Source of the DNA: Ancrocorticia sp052089425
GTDB taxonomy: Bacteria > Actinomycetota > Actinomycetes > Actinomycetales > Actinomycetaceae
NCBI RefSeq assembly: GCF_052089425.1
Contig: NZ_JBQCZW010000002.1
Coordinates: forward strand, 122,619-186,618
Reading direction: 5' to 3'
Length of the DNA stretch: 64,000 nucleotides
This document shows, piece by piece, positions 1 to 7,655 of the stretch (position 1 is the first letter of the stretch; each line of letters begins with the position of its first letter). The notes under the pieces are model-generated. The model was not told the DNA's origin and did not search any database. It was given only the letters and a program-made list of their open reading frames with translations. A program made the translations under genes and the position numbers.

Positions 1-1568
1 AGCCGCCCGCAGAAGATGCCACCCCGGAGGAGATTGTTCTGGGCTTCTTGATTGCCTCTCGCGCGGGAGTTGAGGATAACTTCGCCGTGGCACGGCAGTA
101 TCTCTTGTCCGCAACCTCCGCCGAATGGGATCCGTTCGCGCAGGTCAGAGTGTATCCGGACAGCCAGTCCATCCAGACCAGTAGAACCTCAACCGGCGCA
201 GTCCGGGCAAAAGTCGGATCACTGGGCACCCTTGCCTCCGATGGCACCTATACCGAATCACTCAACGAAGCTGTCACTATCTCTGATTTCTCCTTGGCGC
301 GTGATAGCGATGGGCAGTGGCGGATCGCCAACCTTGATGACGGGGTGCTGCTATCCGAGCACACCTTCTTCAGCCAGCTCTACACGGAAACTCCGGTGTA
401 CTTCCTCTCATGGGATCAGCAGACGCTTGTGGCGGACCTGCGCTGGTTCCCGCGCCAAGAGGCGGCAACCCGCGCCGTCAACGCCCTGATTGCCGGGCCT
501 TCGCCGTGGTTGGCGGAGGGCCTGACGTCCTCTATTCCAACGGACACGAAACTCGTGCGGCCTGTGAACGTTGAGGATTCTGTGGCCACCGTTGAGCTAT
601 CTGGCAACGTGCTCTCACTGTCCGAATCTGAACGCGCGAATGTGACCGAGCAGATCACCCAAACTGTCATGGCCGCCGAATCCGTGCAAGATGTGGAAGT
701 GACCGCGCAGGGGACTCCGCTTGTTGACAACGATGCGGTTAACCTGTCCGATTATCCCTATGGCTCCTACGGGATTTCCCTGCTGAGCGGTGGCGATCCC
801 GCGGTGGAAGTCAATGGGGAACCCGTTGGGGTTTCCGGCCTGGATATGAGCGATGCGGGCCTTGAGGGCCTTGCCGTGAGCTATTCATCGGATGATCCGC
901 TGTACGCCTCGATTGGTGATGACGGGGATTCGCTGTACGTCATGGATCCGAGCGCAGAGTCATACAACGTGGTGGCCACCGGATCTGATCTTGTTGAGCC
1001 CTCCTTCGATAAGGACGGGTTTGTGTGGACAGGAGACCGCTCGAATGAGGGCGGTCTGACGGCCTTCGCGACGCGCTTCGAGGGACCCGAGGAGAACGCG
1101 ACGAACCCTGTGGCTGCACCGTGGCTTGAGGGGATGACCGTGCGCAACATCGCTGTGTCCCGTGACGGATCGCGGATCGTTGTGGTGGCGGATACAGGCG
1201 GCGAGACGGCCATGTTCTCCGCCGGAATTGTGCGTAACGCCGATGACGCTCCCATCTCTCTGTCCGAACCTATTCGGGTGGGCCAGCGCCTGACCGGTGT
1301 TTCTTCCGTTGCGTGGATCGGTCCCACAGAACTTGTGGTACTCGGCCGCACATCGGCCGGAAGCGATACCAGCCTGTACTCGGTCAAGGTTGGTGGCCCC
1401 ACCACCCGCCTTGCCTCGCTCCAAGGCACGAACACGGCGTCAATGACAGCTGGGCGCGGCGAACAGTCGGTTGTGATCCTCACCGATACCGGCACAGTCA
1501 TGGGACGGTCCGGCGGCGCGTGGCGGAACATCACCACGTCAGTTGACGCGGTGGCGTTCCCCGGTTAA
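1..1568 (+). CDS. lpqB: LpqB-type lipoprotein, 5' end missing
   Basis: The reading frame is already open at base 3 and continues from outside the window, so the signal peptide and lipobox are not visible. About 520 codons are seen. The first part (roughly 50-230 visible residues) fits a GerMN-type domain, followed by a C-terminal beta-propeller-like region with regular W/DG strands. LpqB is an exported lipoprotein that in mycobacteria partners the MtrAB two-component system in cell-envelope control. The downstream order (ComF-like gene, then hpf) matches the usual actinobacterial mtrA-mtrB-lpqB-hpf neighbourhood. The family call is by recognition; mtrAB should lie just upstream. Confidence 0.88.
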   Translation, partial: PPAEDATPEEIVLGFLIASRAGVEDNFAVARQYLLSATSAEWDPFAQVRVYPDSQSIQTSRTSTGAVRAKVGSLGTLASDGTYTESLNEAVTISDFSLARDSDGQWRIANLDDGVLLSEHTFFSQLYTETPVYFLSWDQQTLVADLRWFPRQEAATRAVNALIAGPSPWLAEGLTSSIPTDTKLVRPVNVEDSVATVELSGNVLSLSESERANVTEQITQTVMAAESVQDVEVTAQGTPLVDNDAVNLSDYPYGSYGISLLSGGDPAVEVNGEPVGVSGLDMSDAGLEGLAVSYSSDDPLYASIGDDGDSLYVMDPSAESYNVVATGSDLVEPSFDKDGFVWTGDRSNEGGLTAFATRFEGPEENATNPVAAPWLEGMTVRNIAVSRDGSRIVVVADTGGETAMFSAGIVRNADDAPISLSEPIRVGQRLTGVSSVAWIGPTELVVLGRTSAGSDTSLYSVKVGGPTTRLASLQGTNTASMTAGRGEQSVVILTDTGTVMGRSGGAWRNITTSVDAVAFPG

Positions 1569-1664
1569 CAAAACCGCCCCGTATCCCCAAACAACCCATC
1601 TACCCAAGCCCCGCCGTATCCCCAGATTGCGGGCTGTGGATAGCCGCGGCTGTGCGCGCACAGT

Positions 1665-2525
1665 GTGGCGGACCATGGGCAAATGTTCATATCCGGGAGA
1701 CAGCCAATCAGTCATTCGCGTGCCGACGAGGAGGGCTCTTCCGCCGCGAGCGCCGCAAGGCCGAGCGTGTGGGAGGCACTGGCGGATGTGGCTTTCCCAC
1801 GATGGTGCCCGGGATGCGGGCAATGGGACTGTTTCCTGTGCGAGAAGTGTGCAGCGGCGTTCGAATATGGGACGGAACGTGTTGATGAGCGAGCACCGTA
1901 CGTGCAGCTGGTTGTTCCAACAGGGCGGAAGCTCGCGGGGCTCGTGCGGCCCGGTGATGCTCTGAGTTGGTTTCCGATATATGCACTAGCCGAATATTCC
2001 GGTGCCGCGCGCAACGTCATCGTCTCGTGGAAGCACACAGTCAACGGTGGTCTCACGGGCGAACTCCAGCGCATTGTCCGTGAGCAGTGCGGGCTGGTGT
2101 TCCTAGGTGAGGAAGGGATCGCCGGATCGATGCCGGAGCTGACATCCACCTCCGTGGTGCCGGCCCCCTCTCGCGGGCGCAAGCACAAAGGCTTGTTCGT
2201 GGCGGGACACATTGCCGCCGGCGTGGCCGAGGGAATCGGCGCACGTGTAGATGATGTGCTGCGGGTGAGACGGTCGAAGGCTACTGGCAGGTTGCAGGGC
2301 AGGGGAGCTAAATCGCGGGGCATCTATGCGGTGAGACGCCCGCACGCAGAGCACGTGATCCTGGTGGACGATGTGCTCACCAGCGGAGCAACGCTCGCGG
2401 GGTGCGCTCGCGCCGTGGAGGAATGCGGCCGTCATGTTGTTGCCGCGATTGTGCTGGCAGCGGCACCTGATCCGCGCCATTCATTACCACACGAGCGTGC
2501 TTCGTACCACATTGCCGAGCCCTGA
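1665..2525 (+). CDS. ComF-like phosphoribosyltransferase
   Basis: An N-terminal zinc-ribbon-like set of cysteines (C48, C51, C59, C62 counting from the GTG at 1665) is followed by a type I phosphoribosyltransferase fold with the PRPP-binding signature VILVDDVLTSGATL near residues 231-244. This is the ComF/GntX architecture. Firmicute and Haemophilus members act in DNA uptake, but in actinobacteria the substrate and role are unknown. The start is uncertain: GTG 1665, ATG 1683 and GTG 1767 are in frame, none has a strong ribosome-binding site, and the conserved part begins just after 1767. It sits 96 bases after lpqB and may share its transcript. Confidence 0.8.
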   Translation: MADHGQMFISGRQPISHSRADEEGSSAASAARPSVWEALADVAFPRWCPGCGQWDCFLCEKCAAAFEYGTERVDERAPYVQLVVPTGRKLAGLVRPGDALSWFPIYALAEYSGAARNVIVSWKHTVNGGLTGELQRIVREQCGLVFLGEEGIAGSMPELTSTSVVPAPSRGRKHKGLFVAGHIAAGVAEGIGARVDDVLRVRRSKATGRLQGRGAKSRGIYAVRRPHAEHVILVDDVLTSGATLAGCARAVEECGRHVVAAIVLAAAPDPRHSLPHERASYHIAEP

Positions 2526-2704
2526 AAACTGCCTGAGCGCTTATGGCTGAAGATTCGGAAGTTTCAGTGTGAGTGCACTAACATTAGAGAAAGATTCAAG
2601 GCAGCAAGCCTAGGTGCTTGTTCCTCTCCTATAGGGGGTGATCGTCTCAAGCATGCGTGAGAAGCAATGCAAGCTAGATTTAACCTACGCCTGAGGAGGG
2701 CATC

Positions 2705-3340
2705 GTGGAGATCATTGTTAAGGGTCGGAACGCTGAAGTGTCTGACCGGTTCCGCGGCCACGTTGAAGACAAGCTCCAAAAGATCGAGCAGTTTGCGCCA
2801 CGTGCACAGCGTGTGGATGTTGAGCTCACACATGAGCCAAATCCCGCCCAAGCCGAAACTGCCAAGCGAATAGAGATCACGATCCGAGACAAAGGACCAG
2901 TGATCCGCGCGGAGGCCTCTGCTTCCGATTCTTATGGGGCGCTAGATCTTGCTATGGGGAAGCTCATTGAGCGGTTGCGCCGTGCGCGTGACCGGAAGAA
3001 GGAGCATCCCGTGAAGTCCCGTGTTGCAACGCCACTCACGCTAACCCCGGAGGATGTGAACGTGCCTACAGAAGCTCCCAAAGATGAAGACGAGCCACGC
3101 ATCCCTACCACTCCAGGTGAAGCCGTGGAAACCCAGTTGGGTGACTCGCCAGTGGTTGTGCGCCAGAAGCTTTACGAGGCTGCGCCAATGTCCGTGGATC
3201 AGGCTCTCTACGAAATGGAACTGGTAGGCCACCCGTTCTACCTGTTTATTGATGATGAAACCAAGCAACCCTGCGCCGTATATCACCGTCACGGGTGGAC
3301 GTATGGCGTGATCCGTTTGGATGCCACAGTAGGCGAGTAA
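2705..3340 (+). CDS. hpf: Ribosome hibernation promoting factor, long form
   Basis: A 211-residue protein with an N-terminal S30AE/YfiA domain (about residues 1-100, beginning MEIIVKGRN), a charged Pro-rich linker, and the C-terminal dimerisation domain (about 150-211, ending in a VYHRHGWTYGVI strand). Long HPF binds the 30S decoding region and pairs two ribosomes into inactive 100S dimers. The GTG start is supported by GAGGAGGG just upstream. The 179-base gap before it contains a small hairpin (CAAGC/GCTTG near 2609-2624) but no clear promoter. A terminator-like hairpin follows at 3353. Confidence 0.95.
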   Translation: MEIIVKGRNAEVSDRFRGHVEDKLQKIEQFAPRAQRVDVELTHEPNPAQAETAKRIEITIRDKGPVIRAEASASDSYGALDLAMGKLIERLRRARDRKKEHPVKSRVATPLTLTPEDVNVPTEAPKDEDEPRIPTTPGEAVETQLGDSPVVVRQKLYEAAPMSVDQALYEMELVGHPFYLFIDDETKQPCAVYHRHGWTYGVIRLDATVGE

Positions 3341-3352
3341 TCGATCGAGGTT

Positions 3353-3386
3353 GAGGGGCAGTCGTGAGTGATCACTACTGCCCCTC
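3353..3386 (+). terminator. Strong hairpin after hpf
   Basis: A perfect 10-bp stem GAGGGGCAGT (3353-3362) / ACTGCCCCTC (3377-3386) starts 13 bases after the hpf stop; its loop contains the self-complementary AGTGATCACT. There is no U-tract, so this is either a Rho-independent-like terminator of the U-poor actinobacterial kind or a 3'-end stabiliser. Confidence 0.6.
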
Positions 3387-3418
3387 ACGCATGTCCTCGT
3401 GGTTATGTCGTGTGTAGG

Positions 3419-3487
3419 GCGAGGGTTAGCTTGTGCCGCGAGAGTTAGCTCGCTGTCCGAACTCTCGTAGGATGTTCGAACCCTCGC
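3419..3487. repeat. Nested inverted repeat with duplicated arms
   Basis: An outer 9-bp stem GCGAGGGTT (3419-3427) / AACCCTCGC (3479-3487) encloses an 8-bp stem CGAGAGTT (3439-3446) / AACTCTCG (3460-3467). Each arm is itself an imperfect tandem copy (GAGGGTTAGCT then GAGAGTTAGCT; CGAACTCTCG then CGAACCCTCG). The left part resembles the sequence at 4972-4996 on the other side of fprA. It lies in the 239-base gap between hpf and fprA. Function unknown. Confidence 0.6.
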
Positions 3488-3579
3488 TGGTTGTGGTGGG
3501 GGCCGCGTGAAGCGCCCAATAGCGGCAATTGGTAAAGCCATATACCATGGGTGAGATTGTGTGCGAAGAAGGGAATGCA

Positions 3580-4962
3580 GTGACGGAACGTCAACTCAAT
3601 GTGGCAGTAATCGGTGCGGGCCCCGCTGGCATTTATGCCTCGGATATCCTCTCCAAATCGAAGCTTGATGTAGCGATCGATTTGTTTGAACGATTACCAG
3701 CTCCCTACGGGTTGGTGCGTTATGGCGTGGCCCCCGATCACCCCCGCATCAAGGCGATCATCAACGCCCTGTACAACATTCTCAAGCGCGGGGATATCCG
3801 GCTGCACGGTAACGTCAACATTGGCACAGATGTGACGCTTTCGGAGCTACACCAGTACTACGATGCGGTGATTATCGCGACGGGCGCGGATCGCGACGCC
3901 CCGCTGGACATCCCAGGCACGGACCTGCCCGAGTCCTACGGCGCCGCAGATTTCGTCTCGTGGTATGACGGGCATCCCGATTACCCGCGGACGTGGCCGC
4001 TACAGGCACGCGAGGTTGCCGTTGTGGGTGTTGGCAACGTGGCCCTTGACGTGGCGCGTGTGCTGGCCAAGCATCCGGAGGACCTCCATCCCACCGAGAT
4101 CCCCGCCAACGTTGAGGCTGGGTTGCGCGAATCCCCGGTCACGGACGTTCACATCTTTGGACGCCGTGGGCCAGCGCAAGTGAAGTTCACCCCGATGGAG
4201 CTCCGAGAGCTTGGGCACGTTCCGGACGTGGACGTGATCGTATACCCGGAAGATTTTGATTACGACGACGGATCCGAACAGGCCATCTCCTCGTCCAAGA
4301 TGACCAAGCAAGTGACCGAACAGCTCACGAACTGGGTGTTCCAAGAACCCGAAGATCTGACAGCATCGCGCCGCATCCACATCCATATGCTGCAGCAGCC
4401 TGTAGCCATTCTGGGCAGCGAACACGTTGAAGGCATCCGCATGGAGCGGACCGAACTTCAGGGTGACGGATCGGTCAAGGGCACCGGCGAGTTCATCGAT
4501 TACCCGGTTCAGGCCGTCTATCGCGCAGTTGGCTATGCCTCCCAGCCCATCGATGGCGCACCGTTTGACGATCGCCGCCACATCATCCCCAATGAAGCCG
4601 GACGTGTTTCACGTGACGGCGGGGTAGTGGACGGCCTGTATGCGACCGGGTGGATTAAGCGAGGCCCGATCGGGCTGATCGGCTCCACGAAGTCTGATGC
4701 TCAGGAAACCATCGCCAATCTCGTGGAGGACGCAGACGCGGGCATTCTGGAGGCCACCGGTCCCGGAACGGGTGCTGACGGGCTCCTGCCCTTCCTCGAC
4801 AAGCGCGGCGTGCGCTACACCTCCTGGCACGGATGGGAGTTGCTTGAGGCCTACGAGAAGCAGCTCGGTGAGGCCGAAGGCCGCGAGCGCGTCAAGGTTG
4901 TGGAGCGCGAGACCATGACGGCCATCTCCCGGGGCGAGCCGCACAACGGCAAGCTCTACTGA
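3580..4962 (+). CDS. fprA: Ferredoxin/adrenodoxin-type NADP+ reductase FprA
   Basis: A 460-residue flavoprotein with the N-terminal FAD-binding motif GAGPAG (about residues 12-17), the LVRYGVAPDHP segment typical of adrenodoxin reductase-like enzymes, and a second dinucleotide motif GVGNVALD for NADPH. It passes electrons between NADPH and ferredoxins in the cytoplasm. I chose GTG 3580 because GAAGAAGGGAA lies just ahead and the homologous region begins at once; an ATG at 3547 would add residues the family lacks. Length agrees with mycobacterial FprA (about 456). It appears monocistronic and converges on yajQ. Confidence 0.93.
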   Translation: MTERQLNVAVIGAGPAGIYASDILSKSKLDVAIDLFERLPAPYGLVRYGVAPDHPRIKAIINALYNILKRGDIRLHGNVNIGTDVTLSELHQYYDAVIIATGADRDAPLDIPGTDLPESYGAADFVSWYDGHPDYPRTWPLQAREVAVVGVGNVALDVARVLAKHPEDLHPTEIPANVEAGLRESPVTDVHIFGRRGPAQVKFTPMELRELGHVPDVDVIVYPEDFDYDDGSEQAISSSKMTKQVTEQLTNWVFQEPEDLTASRRIHIHMLQQPVAILGSEHVEGIRMERTELQGDGSVKGTGEFIDYPVQAVYRAVGYASQPIDGAPFDDRRHIIPNEAGRVSRDGGVVDGLYATGWIKRGPIGLIGSTKSDAQETIANLVEDADAGILEATGPGTGADGLLPFLDKRGVRYTSWHGWELLEAYEKQLGEAEGRERVKVVERETMTAISRGEPHNGKLY

Positions 4963-4971
4963 CAATTCAGG

Positions 4972-5020
4972 GAGAGTGAGCTAGTGCCGCGAGGTTGTCG
5001 TCGTCGTCAAAAACTCCTCG
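4972..5020. repeat. (GTC)4-A5 intergenic element, copy 1
   Basis: The 17-mer GTCGTCGTCGTCAAAAA (4997-5013) recurs exactly at 15342-15358, and related palindromic versions occur at 32555 and 53206. Here the run is framed by CGAGG (4990-4994) and CCTCG (5016-5020), which could pair as a stem. It sits between the convergent fprA and yajQ genes; read on the minus strand it ends in TTTTT followed by GACGACGAC. The left flank resembles 3421-3446. Confidence 0.6.
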
Positions 5021-5054
5021 CCCCGGAGCCTTCCCGGCAACCGGGCCAACAAAC

Positions 5055-5549
5055 CTAACGGTAGTTTGTGAACTGCAGCGCGCAGTCCACATCCGCATCT
5101 TTGAGAAGCGCGATTACCTCTTGTAGGGAGTCGCGCTTCTTGGAGCTGACGCGAAGTTCATCACCTTGGATCTGCACCTTGACGCCCTTGGGGCCATCAT
5201 CGCGCACGATCTTTGCGAGCTTCTTCGCATTGTCCTGACTCAGCCCCTTCTTCAGGGCGCCAGCTAGCTGGAACTCCTTGCCGGAAGGTTTGGGTTCGCC
5301 ATCGCCCACATCCAGCGATTTCAGCGGAACGCCGCGGCGGAACATCTTGGACTGGAGGACATCGTAGATTGCTAGGACGCGCTCGGGGGAGTTGGCCACC
5401 ATCGTGATGGTCTCTCCAGAAAGGGTGACCGATGCTCCCACCCCCTTGAAATCGTAACGCTGGTTGATTTCCTTGGCTGTCTGGTTGACGGCGTTGTCCA
5501 CTTCCTGACTGTCGTATTCGGACACCACATCGAATGATGAATCGGCCAT
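5055..5549 (-). CDS. yajQ: YajQ family nucleotide-binding protein
   Basis: A 164-residue protein opening MADSSFDVVSEYD with the family hallmarks EINQRYDFKG and VQIQGDELRVSSKKRD in the C-terminal half. YajQ proteins have two ferredoxin-like domains; some bind cyclic di-GMP in proteobacteria and others have been linked to RNA or phage binding. The role in actinobacteria is unclear. ATG at 5549 is preceded by AGGAG at good spacing; an upstream in-frame extension to 5630 has no ribosome-binding site and is not conserved-looking. Transcribed away from the tRNA cluster. Confidence 0.93.
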   Translation of the reverse strand: MADSSFDVVSEYDSQEVDNAVNQTAKEINQRYDFKGVGASVTLSGETITMVANSPERVLAIYDVLQSKMFRRGVPLKSLDVGDGEPKPSGKEFQLAGALKKGLSQDNAKKLAKIVRDDGPKGVKVQIQGDELRVSSKKRDSLQEVIALLKDADVDCALQFTNYR

Positions 5550-5671
5550 GTTTCTCCTGACGTTCACGTTGGAATCTCGAGGTGAGACGGGGCGCGCGTG
5601 CGGCGTCGGTACCGGCCACAAGGCCCGCAAGCTCGGCGAATGGTACCTATGTCACAAGCGCTACTATCAGT

Positions 5672-5700
5672 TTGACAGTCTACGGGTGAAAGCTGCTAAT
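5672..5700 (+). promoter_or_regulatory. Promoter for tRNA-Tyr
   Basis: A perfect -35 TTGACA (5672-5677), a 17-base spacer and GCTAAT (5695-5700) place the start near 5707, about 30 bases ahead of tRNA-Tyr. Pattern only; not measured. Confidence 0.6.
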
Positions 5701-5738
5701 CTCATCTGGCACGGTTCGGGCACGCTCGGATTGCGCAA

Positions 5739-5820
5739 GGCGGGTTTCCCGAGCGGCCAAAGGGAACTGACTGTAAATCAGTCGCTGTAAGCTTCGCAGG
5801 TTCGAATCCTGCACCCGCCA
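5739..5820 (+). tRNA. tRNA-Tyr (GTA)
   Basis: The cloverleaf folds with acceptor GGCGGGT/ACCCGCC, anticodon loop CTGTAAA giving anticodon GTA, a long type II variable arm as expected for tRNA-Tyr, and T-arm GCAGG-TTCGAAT-CCTGC. A73 is followed by CAA, so the 3' CCA is not encoded. Confidence 0.96.
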
Positions 5821-5892
5821 CAAAGCACGGTGCAGCCGTGCTTCGCCTAGCGGCAGCTGTGACTGGTGTAACTGAGTTCTCACCGCCTTTTA

Positions 5893-5922
5893 TTGGTAAA
5901 GGTATGTGCGAAACGGTACGCT
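5893..5922 (+). promoter_or_regulatory. Promoter for tRNA-Thr/tRNA-Met/rpmG
   Basis: TTGGTA (5893-5898), an 18-base spacer and TACGCT (5917-5922) would start transcription about 5 bases before tRNA-Thr. Confidence 0.5.
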
Positions 5923-5932
5923 GGTCCGCGTT

Positions 5933-6008
5933 GCCCCGATAGCTCAGTCGGCAGAGCGTCTCCATGGTAAGGAGAAGGTCAAGGGTTCGATTCCCTTTCG
6001 GGGCTCCA
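5933..6008 (+). tRNA. tRNA-Thr (GGT)
   Basis: Acceptor GCCCCGA/TCGGGGC, D-arm GCTC...GAGC, anticodon stem TCTCC/GGAGA around ATGGTAA (anticodon GGT), T-arm with GGTTCGATTCC. Unlike its neighbours the 3' CCA is encoded (6006-6008). Confidence 0.96.
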
Positions 6009-6034
6009 TCGCTTCCACAATGGATGCGAGATGA

Positions 6035-6108
6035 GGCGGGGTAGCTCAGTTGGTCAGAGCGCACGACTCATAATCGTGAGGTCGCGGGTTCAAACCCCGC
6101 CCCCGCTA
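6035..6108 (+). tRNA. tRNA-Met (CAT), elongator type
   Basis: Anticodon stem CACGA/TCGTG around CTCATAA gives anticodon CAT. The acceptor begins with a G1-U72 wobble rather than the C1-A72 mismatch of initiator tRNA, so this is an elongator tRNA-Met. CCA is not encoded (ACA follows). It lies 53 bases before rpmG and is likely cotranscribed with it. Confidence 0.93.
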
Positions 6109-6161
6109 CATATGAAGAAGCGAATCCTCGCTTCATCGCCGGACCGTGAGGAGATAGAGCG

Positions 6162-6329
6162 TTGGCTAGCAAGTCGGATGTTCGCCCCAAGATCACCCTC
6201 GCCTGCGAGGTGTGCAAGGAGCGCAACTACATCACCAAGAAGAACCGCCGTAACACGCCTGATCGGCTAAACATCAAGAAGTACTGCTCAAGGTGCAACG
6301 CATCTACGGTGCATCGCGAGACTCGCTGA
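6162..6329 (+). CDS. rpmG: 50S ribosomal protein L33 (bL33), zinc form
   Basis: A 55-residue protein reading MASKSDVRPKITLACEVCKE through to STVHRETR. Two CxxC pairs (CEVC and CSRC) mark the zinc-binding form. The start is a TTG at 6162, with GAGGAGATAGAG upstream. It is a small basic protein near the 50S E site. The tRNA-Met-rpmG linkage is common in actinobacteria. A UUCG-capped terminator follows 22 bases after the stop. Confidence 0.95.
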   Translation: MASKSDVRPKITLACEVCKERNYITKKNRRNTPDRLNIKKYCSRCNASTVHRETR

Positions 6330-6351
6330 TCAGCTAATCGCTTGATGAAGA

Positions 6352-6384
6352 GGGCCTGCAGCTTTCGAGCTGTGGGTCCTTTTT
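6352..6384 (+). terminator. rpmG terminator with UUCG tetraloop
   Basis: A 12-bp stem including G-U pairs (6352-6363 with 6368-6379) closes on a TTCG tetraloop (6364-6367) and is followed by TTTTTCTTT from 6380. A textbook intrinsic terminator. Confidence 0.92.
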
Positions 6385-6434
6385 CTTTGCCCGTTTCTGT
6401 GCCCGGGGCAACGGCGATTGCTCCCGCGCGCTGC

Positions 6435-6440
6435 TAGGCT
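6435..6440 (+). promoter_or_regulatory. -10 element giving leaderless murB
   Basis: TAGGCT lies exactly 6 bases before the GTG at 6447. Initiation at the normal distance would begin the mRNA on the start codon; no Shine-Dalgarno sequence is present. No convincing -35. Confidence 0.5.
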
Positions 6441-6446
6441 TTGCGC

Positions 6447-7616
6447 GTGACGTGCTTTGTTCCAGAACATTCAGATGAACCCATCAACACTGTGCCACCG
6501 TTGCCAGCAGGCAGGACGGTGCCGGGTGCCAAGACACTAGCGGACCTCACCACGGTGGGTGTTGGCGGCCCGATGGCGAACTACGTTGAGGCGGCCACGG
6601 AGGCCGATTTCATTGACGCTATCCGCACGGCGGACGCAGAGGGCAAAGAGCTGTTGGTGATCGGTGGTGGCTCGAATGTGCTGGCCCGCGATGAACAGTT
6701 TGACGGCGTTGTGGTGCGTGATACCCGCTCCAATATCACGCTTGTGCAAGAAGGCGGATGCGAGGGAGCGAACCTCCGCGTATTGGGTGGAACCGGGTGG
6801 GATGAACTGGTGGTTCACACCATCCAGAACGAATGGATGGGGCTGGAGGCTCTGTCCGGCATCCCCGGAACTGTGGGCGCCGCACCCGTGCAAAACATCG
6901 GAGCGTACGGACAAGAGATCGCCTCCTCCGTTGCACGTGTCCAGACCTGGGACCGCAAGACGTCTAGCCGCCACGAGTTCTCCATGAGCGAGCTCGGGTT
7001 CGGATACCGCACCAGCCTCCTCAAGCAGACCTTCGCCGAGGGATGGGGGCCAAGCCCGCGCTACATCGTTCTGTCCGTAGACCTGCAGCTGAGAATCGCC
7101 TCCCTGTCCGCTCCTATCAGGTACGGCCAGCTTGCCAAGATGCTGGGCGTGGATGCTGGCACCCGCGTGCCAGCCAGTGATGTGCGCGCCGCCGTGCTGG
7201 AATTGCGGCGCTCTAAGGGGATGGTGTTAGACGATACGGACCGCGACACCTATTCCTGCGGGTCCTTCTTTACCAACCCTGTCATGACGGAGGAGCAGGC
7301 GGGCCAGTTGCCACAGGATGCTCCACGCTTCGCAGTGACCGATGAGAGCCGTGCCGTTCTGGGCGCCGCCGCGCCAACGGTCCCGGGGCAAGTGAAGACC
7401 TCCGCAGCGTGGCTGATCGACCATGCGGGCTTCCCGGCCGGATACGCAATGCCCGGGCCAGCCGCTCTTTCCAGCAAGCACTGCCTCGCCCTGACCAACC
7501 GCGGGGGAGCCACAGGCCGCGACCTTCGTGCTCTCGCCTCGGCCATCCAGCGCGGGGTGTCCGAGCGCTTTGGCGTTGAGCTCCACGCGGAGCCAACCGT
7601 TATCGGGGGCCTTTAG
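6447..7616 (+). CDS. murB: UDP-N-acetylenolpyruvoylglucosamine reductase
   Basis: A 389-residue FAD enzyme that reduces UDP-GlcNAc-enolpyruvate to UDP-MurNAc with NADPH, the second committed step of peptidoglycan synthesis. The FAD-binding N-terminal domain shows LVIGGGSNVLARD and GLEALSGIPGTVGAAPVQNIGAYG, and the C-terminal substrate domain contains SCGSFFTNPV with the catalytic serine, as in type I MurB. GTG 6447 is chosen because a -10 element ends 6 bases ahead; TTG 6441 is an alternative. It ends 39 bases from the convergent add gene. Confidence 0.95.
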   Translation: MTCFVPEHSDEPINTVPPLPAGRTVPGAKTLADLTTVGVGGPMANYVEAATEADFIDAIRTADAEGKELLVIGGGSNVLARDEQFDGVVVRDTRSNITLVQEGGCEGANLRVLGGTGWDELVVHTIQNEWMGLEALSGIPGTVGAAPVQNIGAYGQEIASSVARVQTWDRKTSSRHEFSMSELGFGYRTSLLKQTFAEGWGPSPRYIVLSVDLQLRIASLSAPIRYGQLAKMLGVDAGTRVPASDVRAAVLELRRSKGMVLDDTDRDTYSCGSFFTNPVMTEEQAGQLPQDAPRFAVTDESRAVLGAAAPTVPGQVKTSAAWLIDHAGFPAGYAMPGPAALSSKHCLALTNRGGATGRDLRALASAIQRGVSERFGVELHAEPTVIGGL

Positions 7617-7655
7617 GGCGTCTTCAGGGGGTCTTAGGGCGCCTTTGGCCGGCGC

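Noticed and set aside
5680..6270. Open frames of 60-120 codons across the tRNA-Tyr/Thr/Met region
   Set aside because: They translate the tRNA genes themselves, on one strand or the other (a common false annotation).
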